From the NCBI GenBank assembly GCA_030694835.1, contig JAUYUF010000132.1, positions 1-18,730 of the forward strand: 18,730 nt of DNA. Reading direction: 5' to 3'. Made by a program: the position numbers and the translations under genes. This document shows positions 1-8,484 of this stretch, one piece after another. Every line of letters begins with the position of its first letter. Position 1 is the first letter of the stretch. The DNA comes from Flavobacteriaceae bacterium (GTDB taxonomy: Bacteria; Bacteroidota; Bacteroidia; Flavobacteriales; Flavobacteriaceae). Under the pieces are notes generated by a model. That model made no database searches and had not been told where the DNA came from. It worked only from the letters and a program-made list of their open reading frames with translations.

Positions 1-255
1 ATTTTTAAACATAGTACGCGTTGTGGAATCAGTAGTAGTGTTATAAATCGGTTCGAAAAAAAACATCAACATAAAACCGATAGTTATAAATTTTATTATT
101 TGGATTTATTAAATTTTAGAGAGCTATCTGCTGAAATAGCAGAATGTTTTAAGGTCATTCACCAATCACCGCAATTAATTGTGATAGAAGAGGGGAAAGT
201 TAAAGTTCATGCTTCTCATTATGATATTTTGGAGGTTGATTTGGATACTATATAA
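1..255 (+). CDS. ytxJ: YtxJ/BrxC-like monothiol bacilliredoxin (3' part, 5' end outside window)
   Basis: Frame 1 is open from the first base to a TAA at 253-255, giving 84 residues of a C-terminal fragment. The visible part matches the YtxJ (BrxC) family. It begins FKHSTRCGIS, with one cysteine in the thioredoxin-like active site (Bacillus proteins have a TCPIS-type motif). It continues YYLDLLNFRELSAEIAE, then SPQLIVIEEGKVKVHASH near the end. In the family this single cysteine removes bacillithiol or other mixed disulfides from cytosolic proteins. The thioredoxin-like fold with the cis-Pro segment (SPQ) and the terminal SHYDI are typical. Only roughly the first quarter should be missing. The gene ends at a hairpin shared with the next, convergent gene. 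The family call is confident. Use of bacillithiol as the thiol is inferred from the family. Confidence 0.85.
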   Translation: MFKHSTRCGISSSVINRFEKKHQHKTDSYKFYYLDLLNFRELSAEIAECFKVIHQSPQLIVIEEGKVKVHASHYDILEVDLDTI

Positions 256-261
256 AAAAAG

Positions 262-285
262 AAGAGCTTCAATTAAGAAGCTCTT
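262..285. terminator. Bidirectional intrinsic terminator between ytxJ and the 394-aa lipoprotein gene
   Basis: The arms AAGAGCTTC (262-270) and GAAGCTCTT (277-285) pair perfectly around a 6-nt loop. An A run lies on the left (254-260) and a T-rich stretch on the right. The hairpin sits between two convergent stop codons (253-255 and 290-292), so it can stop transcription from both sides. Confidence 0.8.
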
Positions 286-289
286 TATA

Positions 290-1474
290 TTAAAATTTCT
301 GTCTTTTAATAATTGCTTTAATTTTTTCTTTTAAATCTTCACCTGTGTCATAAATCATTTGCTCACTCGATGGAAACGGAACAAATTTTCTGTTAATCCA
401 ATCAATATAAGGAGCTTCTAAAGCTCTACGATCTCCTTTAAAAGTGGCGAAATTATTTTCAAAAATAAACTCAGAAGCTACTGGAAAAGAGTTGATTAGT
501 TGTTTATTTTTTAAATCAACATATTCTACTTGTGCAGCAACATGTGCAGCTTTATGTTGTGTAATTTCAATAATAGTACTCTTAATTTTGATGTATTTAT
601 CCTTTTTTATATCGTTTCCTAAACTGTCTTTTTTTACATTTCCTTTACTATCATAAACATAAGTATAACCATCTTTTATCTCTTTTTCTTTAATAATTAT
701 ACGTTCTTTTATTTGTTCCGGACTTATATCAATACTTCTAAAACGAATGAGCATTTGAAGATCATAATCAATTTTAGGGTCAGATTGAGTGTGATAAACC
801 GTCCAAAAATTGTTTAATCCGTAGGCGTTAAAGTTTAATAAATCATCTTCTAATCTGCGTGGGATAGCAATAGGTGTATCATTTATCAAATCAACAATTA
901 CAAAATTAGTTCCTTTATAATGAGCTTCATCAAGTAATTGACGCACATTTTTATAATTAGGATTGATTTGATTTAAATAAGTTAAATCTTGATATGCAGT
1001 TCGCGCTTGATCCTTATTATTGGATTTTAATAAACTGATTGCTTGTTGATAAAGATGATTAGATAATTTATTTTTAGAATCGACTAATTCATTGGTGTAA
1101 TCTCTAAAAGTAAACTTTGCATTTCTATTACCGTTCTGAACTTTTAAGGGTAAAAGTGGTTTGATAATTTCTTGACGTCTATCTAAATTGTTGTAAATAG
1201 TAAATATTTCATTTAAACTAGCAGGATTATTATCTGCTTTTAGAAGTTTTAAACGTTTTTCATCACGTTCTACAGCCTTAACAAAAGCTTCTTCTAGTAA
1301 TACTACATAATCTTGCTTGTTCTTTTTGTTTTTATTAGTTTTAAGATTATCAACTGCAATATCTATGGCTTGGTCATAATTACCAGAGTGTAAAGCTGAT
1401 TGTGTTTTTTTTACACCACTACAACTTGTTACAATTAATAATAAACTAATAATAATTAGGGAGTTACGATACAT
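290..1474 (-). CDS. Putative lipoprotein of unknown function with helical repeat-like N-terminal half
   Basis: This is a 394-residue protein. Residues 1-18 form a lipoprotein signal peptide: a short basic start, the hydrophobic core LIIISLLLIV, and the lipobox VTSC with Cys18 as the predicted lipidated residue. Residues about 20-190 are rich in Lys, Asn, Leu and Ala and read as amphipathic helices of the TPR kind, for example SGNYDQAIDIAVDNL and KDQARTAYQDL. The C-terminal half looks like mixed alpha/beta structure. No acidic residues directly follow Cys18, so retention at the periplasmic face is more likely than surface export. The start codon lies 6 nt after the fah stop, so it is probably cotranscribed as the second gene. 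I recognise no named family or catalytic motif. A TPR-like scaffold role is an inference. Confidence 0.8.
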   Translation of the reverse strand: MYRNSLIIISLLLIVTSCSGVKKTQSALHSGNYDQAIDIAVDNLKTNKNKKNKQDYVVLLEEAFVKAVERDEKRLKLLKADNNPASLNEIFTIYNNLDRRQEIIKPLLPLKVQNGNRNAKFTFRDYTNELVDSKNKLSNHLYQQAISLLKSNNKDQARTAYQDLTYLNQINPNYKNVRQLLDEAHYKGTNFVIVDLINDTPIAIPRRLEDDLLNFNAYGLNNFWTVYHTQSDPKIDYDLQMLIRFRSIDISPEQIKERIIIKEKEIKDGYTYVYDSKGNVKKDSLGNDIKKDKYIKIKSTIIEITQHKAAHVAAQVEYVDLKNKQLINSFPVASEFIFENNFATFKGDRRALEAPYIDWINRKFVPFPSSEQMIYDTGEDLKEKIKAIIKRQKF

Positions 1475-1480
1475 TCTATT

Positions 1481-2770
1481 TTATTTGTTTAATTCTTTTT
1501 TGGGTGGAAATACTTTTCCTTTACATTCTCCAAATCCAATTCTAACCTGATCATTTTTACAAAATCCTTTCATGATAATCGTGTCAAAATCATTTATAAA
1601 TTTTCTATTAGAATTTTCATTTAAAATAATTGGTTTAGTTCCTGCCCATGTCAATTCTATCATAGAACCATAACTATCTGGAGTATTACCAGAAACGGTT
1701 CCACTTCCAAATAAATCACCTGATCTAACATTGCAACCATTAATTGTATGATGTGCTAACTGCTGAGCCATAGTCCAATATTGATATTTAAAATTAGATT
1801 TAGAAATAATAGTTTCAACACCTTTATCAGGTTTTAATCCAACCTGTAACTTAATATCAATGGTTTTCTTGCCCTCTTGTTGTAGATAGTTAAGTGGTTT
1901 TGGATCTTGAGGTTGACTTTCAATTCTAAAAGGTTCTAAAGCATCTAAGGTAACTATCCAAGGAGAAATTGTTGAAGCAAAGTTTTTAGATAAAAAGGGA
2001 CCGAGAGGCTCAAATTCCCACTTTTGAATATCTCTAGCAGTCCAATCATTTAGTAATACTAACCCAAAAATATTTTCTTCGGCTTCTTTTACACTAATAC
2101 TTTCACCCATTTTATTGGCATCAGTTGTAATAAATGCAATTTCTAATTCGAAATCTAGCATATTTGATGGTCCAAAAATAGGTGTGGAGTCATTTTCAAT
2201 AACAGTCTGACCTTTAGGTCGTCTAATTGGTGTGCCTGATACAACAATAGAAGAGGAACGACCGTGATAAGCAACTGGCATATGAAGCCAATTGGCTGAT
2301 CTAGACTTATCTACACCTTTTAATAAGGTTTCAACATTTGTTGAATGGGCTTTACTTGAATAGAAGTCAGTATAATCTCCAATATTTACAGGTAATTGCA
2401 TTTCTACATCTTTCATCTCAAACAACACTTTTTCACAGTCCTTTTTATTTTGTTGGAGCGTAAGATTGTTAATATCAAATAATTCAGCAATTCTATTTCT
2501 TACTTTTCTCCATGTTTTTCTACCATCAGAAATAAAATCATTGAGCGTGTCTTGTAAAAAAATATCATCAGTTAAATCAATTCCATGAAAATATCCTAAT
2601 TGATGTAAAGCCCCTAAATCTATAGCAAAATCACCTATTCTAGTTCCAACTGTAACAATATCATCTTTGGTAATAAAAACCCCAAAAGGAATGTTTTGAA
2701 TTGGAAAATCAGAATTAGATTTTACTGGAATCCACGATTTTCGATTTGGATTATTGGCTGTAATTAACAT
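1481..2770 (-). CDS. fahA: Fumarylacetoacetase (fumarylacetoacetate hydrolase)
   Basis: Hydrolyses 4-fumarylacetoacetate to fumarate and acetoacetate, the last step of tyrosine/homogentisate catabolism, in the cytosol. With the start at 2770 the protein is 429 residues, normal for the family. The FAH N-terminal domain begins SWIPVKSNSDFPIQNIPFGVF. The active site is present: DYTDFYSSKAH supplies Asp135 and catalytic His142 (7 apart, as in the mouse enzyme). LDFELE supplies metal ligands Glu208 and Glu210, and LLNDWTARD supplies Asp242. An in-frame ATG at 2830 would add 20 residues. I reject it because the extension (MQIVRNYYIW...) is not family-like and a good promoter lies inside it (-7 box at 2802-2809). 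The gene is divergent from glyA and precedes the lipoprotein gene by 6 nt. Confidence 0.95.
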   Translation of the reverse strand: MLITANNPNRKSWIPVKSNSDFPIQNIPFGVFITKDDIVTVGTRIGDFAIDLGALHQLGYFHGIDLTDDIFLQDTLNDFISDGRKTWRKVRNRIAELFDINNLTLQQNKKDCEKVLFEMKDVEMQLPVNIGDYTDFYSSKAHSTNVETLLKGVDKSRSANWLHMPVAYHGRSSSIVVSGTPIRRPKGQTVIENDSTPIFGPSNMLDFELEIAFITTDANKMGESISVKEAEENIFGLVLLNDWTARDIQKWEFEPLGPFLSKNFASTISPWIVTLDALEPFRIESQPQDPKPLNYLQQEGKKTIDIKLQVGLKPDKGVETIISKSNFKYQYWTMAQQLAHHTINGCNVRSGDLFGSGTVSGNTPDSYGSMIELTWAGTKPIILNENSNRKFINDFDTIIMKGFCKNDQVRIGFGECKGKVFPPKKELNK

Positions 2771-2801
2771 GACTCTATTTTTTGATTGATGAATAGTACA
2801 C

Positions 2802-2831
2802 CAAATATAGTAGTTTCTTACAATTTGCAAA
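2802..2831 (-). promoter_or_regulatory. Putative fah promoter (Bacteroidetes type)
   Basis: Read on the minus strand this is TTTG (2831-2828), an 18-nt spacer, then TATATTTG (2809-2802). It fits the Bacteroidetes housekeeping consensus TTTG-N(about 19)-TAnnTTTG. Transcription would start near 2797, about 25 nt before the chosen ATG and downstream of the alternative ATG at 2830. It therefore helps settle the start codon. Confidence 0.55.
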
Positions 2832-2841
2832 ATGATTTTAC

Positions 2842-2849
2842 TACTTTTG
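2842..2849 (+). promoter_or_regulatory. Putative -7 element for glyA
   Basis: TACTTTTG matches TAnnTTTG and lies 37 nt upstream of the glyA ATG. No well-spaced TTTG -33 element was found (the nearest TTTG, at 2824-2827, is only 14 nt away), so the call is tentative. Confidence 0.35.
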
Positions 2850-2886
2850 ACATTTAAATAACTAATTACAGAAATATTACAATAAA

Positions 2887-4158
2887 ATGATACGTGATAA
2901 AATAATTTTCGATCTCATTTCTGATGAAAAAGAAAGGCAAACTAATGGTTTAGAGTTGATTGCATCTGAAAACTATGTAAGTAATCAGGTTTTAAAAGCT
3001 GCTGGTTCTATTTTAACCAATAAATATGCTGAGGGTTTTCCAGGAAAACGATATTACGGAGGATGTGAAGTAGTTGATATAATTGAACAAATTGCTATTG
3101 ATAGAGCTAAGGCTCTTTTTAATGCAGCCCATGCCAATGTTCAACCTCATGCAGGTTCTCAGGCAAATGCAGCTGTTTACCACGCGTTGATTAATCCTGG
3201 TGATAAAATTTTAGGATTTGATTTATCTCATGGTGGACATTTAACTCACGGATCACCTGTCAATTTTTCTGGTAAATTATATGAAACATCATTTTATGGT
3301 GTTGAAAAAGAAACGGGCAGATTAGATTATGATAAAATTGAAGCTGTAGCACATAAAGAAAAACCAAAAATGATTATTGCAGGTGCTTCTGCTTATTCTA
3401 GAGATATTGACTTTAAAAGATTTAGAGAAATTGCCGATAGTGTAGGTGCGTTTCTAATGGGTGATATTTCACATCCTGCAGGTTTAATTGCTAAAGGAAT
3501 TCTAAATGATCCATTGCCTCATTGTCATGTTGTTACAACAACAACTCATAAAACTTTGAGAGGTCCAAGAGGTGGAATGATACTATTAGGAACTGATTTT
3601 GAAAACACTTTGGGGATTAAAACTCCAAAAGGAGAACTAAAAATGATGTCTGCATTGATTGATTCAGCTGTGTTTCCAGGAATGCAAGGTGGGCCATTAG
3701 AGCATATCATAGCTGCTAAAGCTATTGCCTTTGGCGAAGCATTAACCGATGATTTCTTATATTATCAACTACAAGTAAAACAAAATGCTGCTGCTTTAGC
3801 AAAAGCATTTAATGATAGAAATTATCATATTATTTCAGGTGGAACAGATAATCATATGATGTTGATAGATTTACGCAATAAAAACATCACTGGTAAAGAA
3901 GCTGAAAATGCCTTGGTAAAAGCAGAGATTACAGTGAACAAAAATATGGTTCCTTTTGATGATAAATCGCCTTTTGTAACTTCCGGAATTAGAGTAGGTA
4001 CTGCTGCAATTACCACGCGCGGATTAAAAGAAACAGATATGGAACTAATTGTTTCTTTAATTGATGAAGTAATTTGTAATCATAAAGACGAAAAAGTATT
4101 GGAAAACGTGGCCGAAAAAGTACACGAAATGATGAGTGAAAGACCTTTGTTTGTATAA
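2887..4158 (+). CDS. glyA: Serine hydroxymethyltransferase
   Basis: A PLP enzyme converting serine and tetrahydrofolate to glycine and 5,10-methylene-THF. It is the main one-carbon source and acts in the cytosol. The 423-residue length is typical. Hallmarks in order are LIASENYVS (26-33), KRYYGGCEVVD (54-64), the HAGSQAN PLP-phosphate region (88-94), SHGGHLTHG (114-122), GDISHPAGL (192-200), and the Schiff-base lysine Lys222 in TTTTHKTLRGPRGG. Near the end, SGIRVGTAAITTRGL is the conserved C-terminal block. The gene is monocistronic: divergent from fah and closed by a strong terminator. With gcvT 2 kb away, the window holds two enzymes feeding methylene-THF, though in separate transcription units. 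Confidence 0.98.
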   Translation: MIRDKIIFDLISDEKERQTNGLELIASENYVSNQVLKAAGSILTNKYAEGFPGKRYYGGCEVVDIIEQIAIDRAKALFNAAHANVQPHAGSQANAAVYHALINPGDKILGFDLSHGGHLTHGSPVNFSGKLYETSFYGVEKETGRLDYDKIEAVAHKEKPKMIIAGASAYSRDIDFKRFREIADSVGAFLMGDISHPAGLIAKGILNDPLPHCHVVTTTTHKTLRGPRGGMILLGTDFENTLGIKTPKGELKMMSALIDSAVFPGMQGGPLEHIIAAKAIAFGEALTDDFLYYQLQVKQNAAALAKAFNDRNYHIISGGTDNHMMLIDLRNKNITGKEAENALVKAEITVNKNMVPFDDKSPFVTSGIRVGTAAITTRGLKETDMELIVSLIDEVICNHKDEKVLENVAEKVHEMMSERPLFV

Positions 4159-4167
4159 TTATAAGGT

Positions 4168-4212
4168 AAAAATAAATCCCCCAAGTTTTTTAACTTAGGG
4201 GATTTATTTTTG
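4168..4212. terminator. Bidirectional terminator between glyA and rmuC
   Basis: AAATCCCCCAAGTT (4174-4187) pairs with AACTTAGGGGATTT (4192-4205) around a TTTT loop, with one C/A mismatch. The hairpin is flanked by AAAAAT on the left and ATTTTT on the right, so it reads as a terminator on both strands between convergent genes. Confidence 0.85.
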
Positions 4213-5499
4213 CTATTCATTTTCAATTTCGATAGTCTCGTTAGCCCGATCTAATAAATTTTGAGGAAGCGATTTTTTTGCCTTTGCACCTAATTTTTTG
4301 ATACTTTCAACACTTCTAATCAAATTTCCATTTCCGTCTACTAATTTATTCATGGCAGCATCATAATTTTCTTTGGATGAATTAATCGATTTACCAACGC
4401 TTATAAGATCTTGAACAAATCCTTCAAATTTATCATAAAGTGCTCCAGCGCGTGTAGCAATTTCCAACACATTTCTTTTCTGGTCTTCTTGTTTCCAAAT
4501 AACAGAAATGGTACTTAAAGTTGCTAATAAAGTAGAGGTAGAGACTAAGACCACATTTTTATCAAATGCCTCCAAAAATAGATTATTGTTTTCATTGTAT
4601 GCAATCATTAATGCCCCTTCAATAGGGACAAACATAAAGACATAATCTGGTGTGTTGATACCGTACAAATCTGTATATCTTTTTTCGCTTAATTCTTTAA
4701 AATGTTTTCTAATACTGGTCAAATGATTTTTTAATGATTCAGATTTATGTTGTTCATTATCTGAATTGTAATAAGATTCATAAGCGGTTAAGGAAACTTT
4801 TGAATCAATAATAAAATGTTTATTTTCGGGTAGATTGATGATGAAATCGGGTTTTTTTAATTTTCCGCTATCATCTCTAAATCCACCCTGAGTGGTAAAA
4901 TGAATACCTTTTGTTAAATTGGCTTTCTCTAACAATAATTCTAATTGAGTTTCACCCCAATCACCTTGGGTTTTACTTTCTCCTTTTAAGGCCTTGGTCA
5001 AATTCAAGGTTTCTTTGCTCATTTGAAGATTTAAATCTTTTAAACCGATAATTTGCTGGCGCAAAGCAGCGTGATAATCAATACTTTCTTTGTGGGTATT
5101 TTCAACCTTTTGCTCAAAAGTTTTTATTTTCTCTTGTAAAGGATTTAAAAGATTTTGAATATTGATTTTATTTTGCTCTGTAAATTTAGATGATTTATCA
5201 TCTAAAATTTTATTAGCTAAATTCTCAAATTCAGCAGCAAATTTTTCTTGAATTTGTTCTATTTCTGTCTTTTTAGTTTCCGCCTGTTGGATTAAAGAAT
5301 CATTTTCACTTTGTTTCTTGGTAAATTCAACCAAATAATGATCTTTTTCGGTTTTTAAATTAGAAAGTTCATTTAATAAACGTTGATTTTCTTCTTTTAA
5401 TGAAGTATTTACTTTGCTAAATGAAGTTTTTGCAATAAAGAAACCGATTGTAAAAGCAACAATTCCAACGATTAAGATAATAATAGCAATTTCAGACAT
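4213..5499 (-). CDS. rmuC: DNA recombination protein RmuC
   Basis: A 428-residue RmuC family protein. The family limits inversions at short inverted repeats and has a predicted PD-(D/E)XK-like nuclease fold. Residues 4-23 form a single N-terminal membrane anchor (IAIIILIVGIVAFTIGFFIA). Residues about 28-150 are a long Glu/Lys/Gln-rich coiled coil. The RmuC domain follows from about 160, with GDWGE (179-183), KPDFIINLP (216-224) and FIIDSKVSLTAY (229-240). Asp218, Asp232 and Lys234 are the candidate nuclease-fold residues. It stands alone, convergent with glyA and divergent from the acyltransferase. I am confident of the family. The biochemical activity is poorly defined in the literature. Confidence 0.93.
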   Translation of the reverse strand: MSEIAIIILIVGIVAFTIGFFIAKTSFSKVNTSLKEENQRLLNELSNLKTEKDHYLVEFTKKQSENDSLIQQAETKKTEIEQIQEKFAAEFENLANKILDDKSSKFTEQNKINIQNLLNPLQEKIKTFEQKVENTHKESIDYHAALRQQIIGLKDLNLQMSKETLNLTKALKGESKTQGDWGETQLELLLEKANLTKGIHFTTQGGFRDDSGKLKKPDFIINLPENKHFIIDSKVSLTAYESYYNSDNEQHKSESLKNHLTSIRKHFKELSEKRYTDLYGINTPDYVFMFVPIEGALMIAYNENNNLFLEAFDKNVVLVSTSTLLATLSTISVIWKQEDQKRNVLEIATRAGALYDKFEGFVQDLISVGKSINSSKENYDAAMNKLVDGNGNLIRSVESIKKLGAKAKKSLPQNLLDRANETIEIENE

Positions 5500-5567
5500 G
5501 ATTTTTCATTTAATCTCTAAAAATAACAATTTAAAAGATTGATTCCATTTAATCTTAAAATTTATTT

Positions 5568-5575
5568 TAAGTTTG
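5568..5575 (+). promoter_or_regulatory. Putative -7 element for the acyltransferase gene
   Basis: TAAGTTTG matches TAnnTTTG exactly and lies 19 nt before the ATG at 5595. No convincing TTTG is found 19-21 nt upstream, only a TTCC at 5543-5546, so the upstream half is weak. Confidence 0.35.
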
Positions 5576-5594
5576 TAGCTTAAATAATTCCCCT

Positions 5595-6134
5595 ATGAAA
5601 CTCCTTTCACAATTCATACTAAAATATATTTGGCGTTTTAAATTTAGTGGCGAGTTTCCTAAATCATTAAATAAATATGTCCTTATTGTTGCTCCCCATA
5701 CAACTTGGTTAGATTTTCCATTAGGGTTATTAATTAAATGGTCACAAGGAGTTGATGTCAATTATATAGGTAAAGATTCTCTTTTTAAATCACCTTTTGG
5801 ATTCTTTTTTAGATGGGTAGGAGGTACTCCTGTAGATCGTACAAAGAATAATAATATGGTAGATGCTATTATACAGGTGTTTAATGAGAGAGAAAGATTT
5901 AAATTATCGATTGCTCCAGAAGGAACTCGAAAAAAGACGGAGAAGTGGAAAACTGGTTTTTATCATATTGCTAAAGGTGCTAATGTGCCAATTGTAATGC
6001 TATCTTTAGATTTTGAGAATAAAATTTTAAAAATTTCTGAACCATTTTATACAACTGATAATATGGATGCGGATTTTAAGGTTTTTGAGAAGTATTATGA
6101 AGGTATAAAAGGATATCATCCTCATTTGTCATAA
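5595..6134 (+). CDS. Short lysophospholipid acyltransferase-like protein (PlsC/LPLAT family)
   Basis: The 179-residue protein carries both catalytic blocks of the glycerolipid acyltransferase family. HTTWLD (His35-x4-Asp40) is the charge-relay motif, and APEGTRKK (Glu109-Gly110-Thr111-Arg112) is the acceptor-phosphate motif. VGGTPVDRTK (75-84) is the block between them. Such enzymes transfer an acyl chain to a lysophospholipid or similar acceptor at the inner membrane. It is shorter than classical PlsC (about 240 aa), lacks obvious multi-pass membrane segments, and belongs to the compact subgroup common in Bacteroidetes. The true substrate (lysophosphatidate, ornithine lipid or other) cannot be told from sequence. 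It is a single gene between a divergent rmuC and a terminator. Confidence 0.85.
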   Translation: MKLLSQFILKYIWRFKFSGEFPKSLNKYVLIVAPHTTWLDFPLGLLIKWSQGVDVNYIGKDSLFKSPFGFFFRWVGGTPVDRTKNNNMVDAIIQVFNERERFKLSIAPEGTRKKTEKWKTGFYHIAKGANVPIVMLSLDFENKILKISEPFYTTDNMDADFKVFEKYYEGIKGYHPHLS

Positions 6135-6138
6135 ATAA

Positions 6139-6170
6139 AAAAAGGCATCATAATTATATGACACCTTTTT
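6139..6170. terminator. Bidirectional terminator between the acyltransferase gene and gcvT
   Basis: The A run plus GG and TCATA on the left pair with TATGA, CC and the T run on the right. The stem is interrupted by a small CA/CA internal loop and closed by an ATTA loop (about 6153-6156). It is followed by TTTTT on the plus strand and preceded by AAAAAAA, which serves the minus-strand operon. Confidence 0.75.
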
Positions 6171-6189
6171 AAATAATATTTAAACTAAA

Positions 6190-7272
6190 TTATCCTTTAT
6201 AAAAAGGAAGTTTAACAACTTCTGCTAAGAGATCAGATTTACGAACTCTGATGTAAATTTGAGAACCTACTTTTGCAAAAGCTTTAGGTGCATAACCCAT
6301 GCCAATAGCTTTTTTTAGTGAAGGACTCATGGTTCCTGAAGTTACAACTCCAATAATATTTCCTTCTGCATCAACAATTTCATAATCATGTCTGGCAATT
6401 CCTTTATCAATCATTTCAAAAGCTACTAATTTTTTAGTAACACCTTCAGTCTTTTGTTTGAGTAATGCTTCAGAATTTGTGAAATTTTTAGTAAATTTTG
6501 TAATCCAGCCTAAACCCGCCTCAATTGGAGAAGTGGTATCATTGATGTCATTTCCGTACAAACAAAATCCCATTTCCAAACGCAAAGTATCGCGCGCAGC
6601 TAAACCAATTGGTTTAATACCGAAATCTTTTCCAGCTTCAAAAACTGCATTCCAAATAGTTTCTGCATCTTCGTTTTGAAAGTAGATTTCAAAACCACCA
6701 GCTCCAGTGTATCCAGTTGCAGAAATTACTACATTTTCAATACCAGCAAAAGTTCCTATTTTAAACGAATAATATTCCATTTCAGCTAAATTAACTTCGG
6801 TTAAAGATTGTAAAGCTTCAACTGTTTTTGGACCTTGAATGGCTAAAAGAGAAATGTCATCAGATTGATTTATCATCTCAACTCCAAAAGTATTGTGTTT
6901 AGAAATCCAATTCCAATCTTTTTCAATGTTTGAAGCATTAACCACTAACATATATTCATCTTTTTTGATGCGATAAACCAATAAATCATCAACAATTCCG
7001 CCATTATTGTTTGGTAAACAACTATATTGAACTTTTCCATCAACTAAAACTGATGCATCATTGCTAGTAACTAATTGAATTAAATCCAATGCTTTTTCAC
7101 CTTTTAAAATAAATTCTCCCATATGAGAAACATCAAAAACACCAACGCTATTACGAACTGTTTCGTGTTCTACATTAACACCTTCGTATTGAACTGGCAT
7201 GTTATAACCGGCAAAAGGAACCATTTTAGCTCCTAAAGCTTCATGTATATGAGTTAAAGCTGTATTTTTCAT
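6190..7272 (-). CDS. gcvT: Glycine cleavage system aminomethyltransferase (T protein)
   Basis: This T protein of the glycine cleavage complex releases ammonia from the aminomethyl-lipoyl H protein and forms 5,10-methylene-THF. The 360-residue length is normal. Motifs seen are MVPFAGYNMPVQY (17-29), GVFDVSHMGEF (44-54), GGIVDDLLVYR (91-101, with the catalytic Asp pair 95/96), YTGAGGFEIY, LAARDTLRLEMGFCLYGNDI, and a C-terminal GcvT_C region with VTSGTMSPSLKKAIGMGY. It is the last gene of pepT-lysA-gcvT, starting 4 nt after lysA stops. The gcvH and gcvP partners are not in the window, so the glycine cleavage genes are dispersed here. Confidence 0.97.
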   Translation of the reverse strand: MKNTALTHIHEALGAKMVPFAGYNMPVQYEGVNVEHETVRNSVGVFDVSHMGEFILKGEKALDLIQLVTSNDASVLVDGKVQYSCLPNNNGGIVDDLLVYRIKKDEYMLVVNASNIEKDWNWISKHNTFGVEMINQSDDISLLAIQGPKTVEALQSLTEVNLAEMEYYSFKIGTFAGIENVVISATGYTGAGGFEIYFQNEDAETIWNAVFEAGKDFGIKPIGLAARDTLRLEMGFCLYGNDINDTTSPIEAGLGWITKFTKNFTNSEALLKQKTEGVTKKLVAFEMIDKGIARHDYEIVDAEGNIIGVVTSGTMSPSLKKAIGMGYAPKAFAKVGSQIYIRVRKSDLLAEVVKLPFYKG

Positions 7273-7276
7273 TTAA

Positions 7277-8482
7277 TTATAAATTTATTTCTGTTTGATT
7301 TCTTAAGATATCTTCTATTGTTTCTCGAGTTCTGATAAGAATATCATTACCCTTGTGGATTAAAACCTCTGCTGGTTTAAATCTGGAATTATAATTAGAA
7401 GCCATAGAAAAACAATAAGCGCCTGCATTTTTGAAACATAATATATCACCTTCATGTATTTCATGAATTGGTCTGTTGGAAGCAAATGTATCTGTTTCGC
7501 AGATGTATCCTACAACTGTATAATACCTATTTTTACCATCTGGATTTGAAAGATTAATGATTTCATGATAGGAATCATAAAACATAGGTCTAATTAAGTG
7601 ATTAAATCCACTATCAACTCCAGCAAATACAGTAGAAGTTGTTTGTTTTACCACATTAACTTTTGCTAAAAAGCAACCAGATTCGCTCACTAAAAATTTA
7701 CCAGGTTCGAACATCAAAGTCAGTTCTTTACCGTAATTTTTACAGAATAAATTAAATCTTTCTGTCAATTTTTCTCCTAATTCTTCAATATCAGTAGAAA
7801 TATCACCTAGTTTGTATGGAACTTTAAATCCGCTTCCAAAATCAATAAATTCTAAGTTATCAAATTGTCTAGCTACATCAAACAAAATTTCAGAAGCACT
7901 TACAAATACATCGATATCTAAAATATCAGAACCCGTATGCATATGGATTCCATTAATTTTCATTTTTGTATTTTCTACAATACGCAAAATATGAGGAACT
8001 TGATGAATAGAAATTCCAAATTTAGAATCAATATGCCCTACAGAAATTTTATGATTTCCTCCTGCTAGAATATGCGGATTAATACGTATACAAACTGGAA
8101 CATTTGGAAAATGATGACCAAATTGTTCTAAAATAGAGAGGTTATCAATATTAATTTGAACTCCCATTTGTGACACATCTTCAATTTCTTTCAAAGAAAC
8201 ACCATTTGGTGTGTAGATGATATCTTTAGGCTTAAATCCAGCATGAAGCCCTAACAAGACTTCTTGTTTAGAAACGGTATCTAAACCAGCTCCATATGTT
8301 TTAAATAACTTTAATATATTAACATTTGATAATGCTTTTACAGCATAATTAATCTTTACTTTCTTAACCTTTTTAAATGCATTTGTTAATCGTTTATATT
8401 GATTTTCAATGATTTCACTGTCATAAACATATAACGGACTTCCGTATTTTTCTACTAAAGAAAGTAATAATTGATTGTTCAT
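7277..8482 (-). CDS. lysA: Diaminopimelate decarboxylase
   Basis: A PLP enzyme of fold type III that decarboxylates meso-diaminopimelate to L-lysine, the last lysine step. It has 401 residues. The Schiff-base lysine is Lys49 in INYAVKALSN. Further sites are HMHTGS (180-185), the glycine-rich phosphate loop FGSGFKVPY (215-223, GSG where many enzymes have GGG), FEPGK (258-262, Lys where EPGR is common), the CETDTF active-site Cys328 and Asp331 segment, and AGAYCFSM (353-360). These substitutions look like clade variants rather than damage, because all other catalytic positions are intact. It lies 2 nt after pepT and 4 nt before gcvT, so it is almost certainly cotranscribed with both. Ornithine/arginine decarboxylase relatives are less likely given the CETDTF motif and length. 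Confidence 0.93.
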   Translation of the reverse strand: MNNQLLLSLVEKYGSPLYVYDSEIIENQYKRLTNAFKKVKKVKINYAVKALSNVNILKLFKTYGAGLDTVSKQEVLLGLHAGFKPKDIIYTPNGVSLKEIEDVSQMGVQINIDNLSILEQFGHHFPNVPVCIRINPHILAGGNHKISVGHIDSKFGISIHQVPHILRIVENTKMKINGIHMHTGSDILDIDVFVSASEILFDVARQFDNLEFIDFGSGFKVPYKLGDISTDIEELGEKLTERFNLFCKNYGKELTLMFEPGKFLVSESGCFLAKVNVVKQTTSTVFAGVDSGFNHLIRPMFYDSYHEIINLSNPDGKNRYYTVVGYICETDTFASNRPIHEIHEGDILCFKNAGAYCFSMASNYNSRFKPAEVLIHKGNDILIRTRETIEDILRNQTEINL

Positions 8483-8484
8483 TT

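Noticed and set aside
2771..2830. In-frame upstream ATG adding 20 residues to fumarylacetoacetase
   Set aside because: The added residues do not resemble the family N terminus, and a promoter with -7 box at 2802-2809 would start transcription downstream of that ATG.
5567..5761. 64-codon minus-strand frame opposite the acyltransferase 5' end
   Set aside because: It overlaps a gene with two clear catalytic motifs and has no family resemblance of its own.
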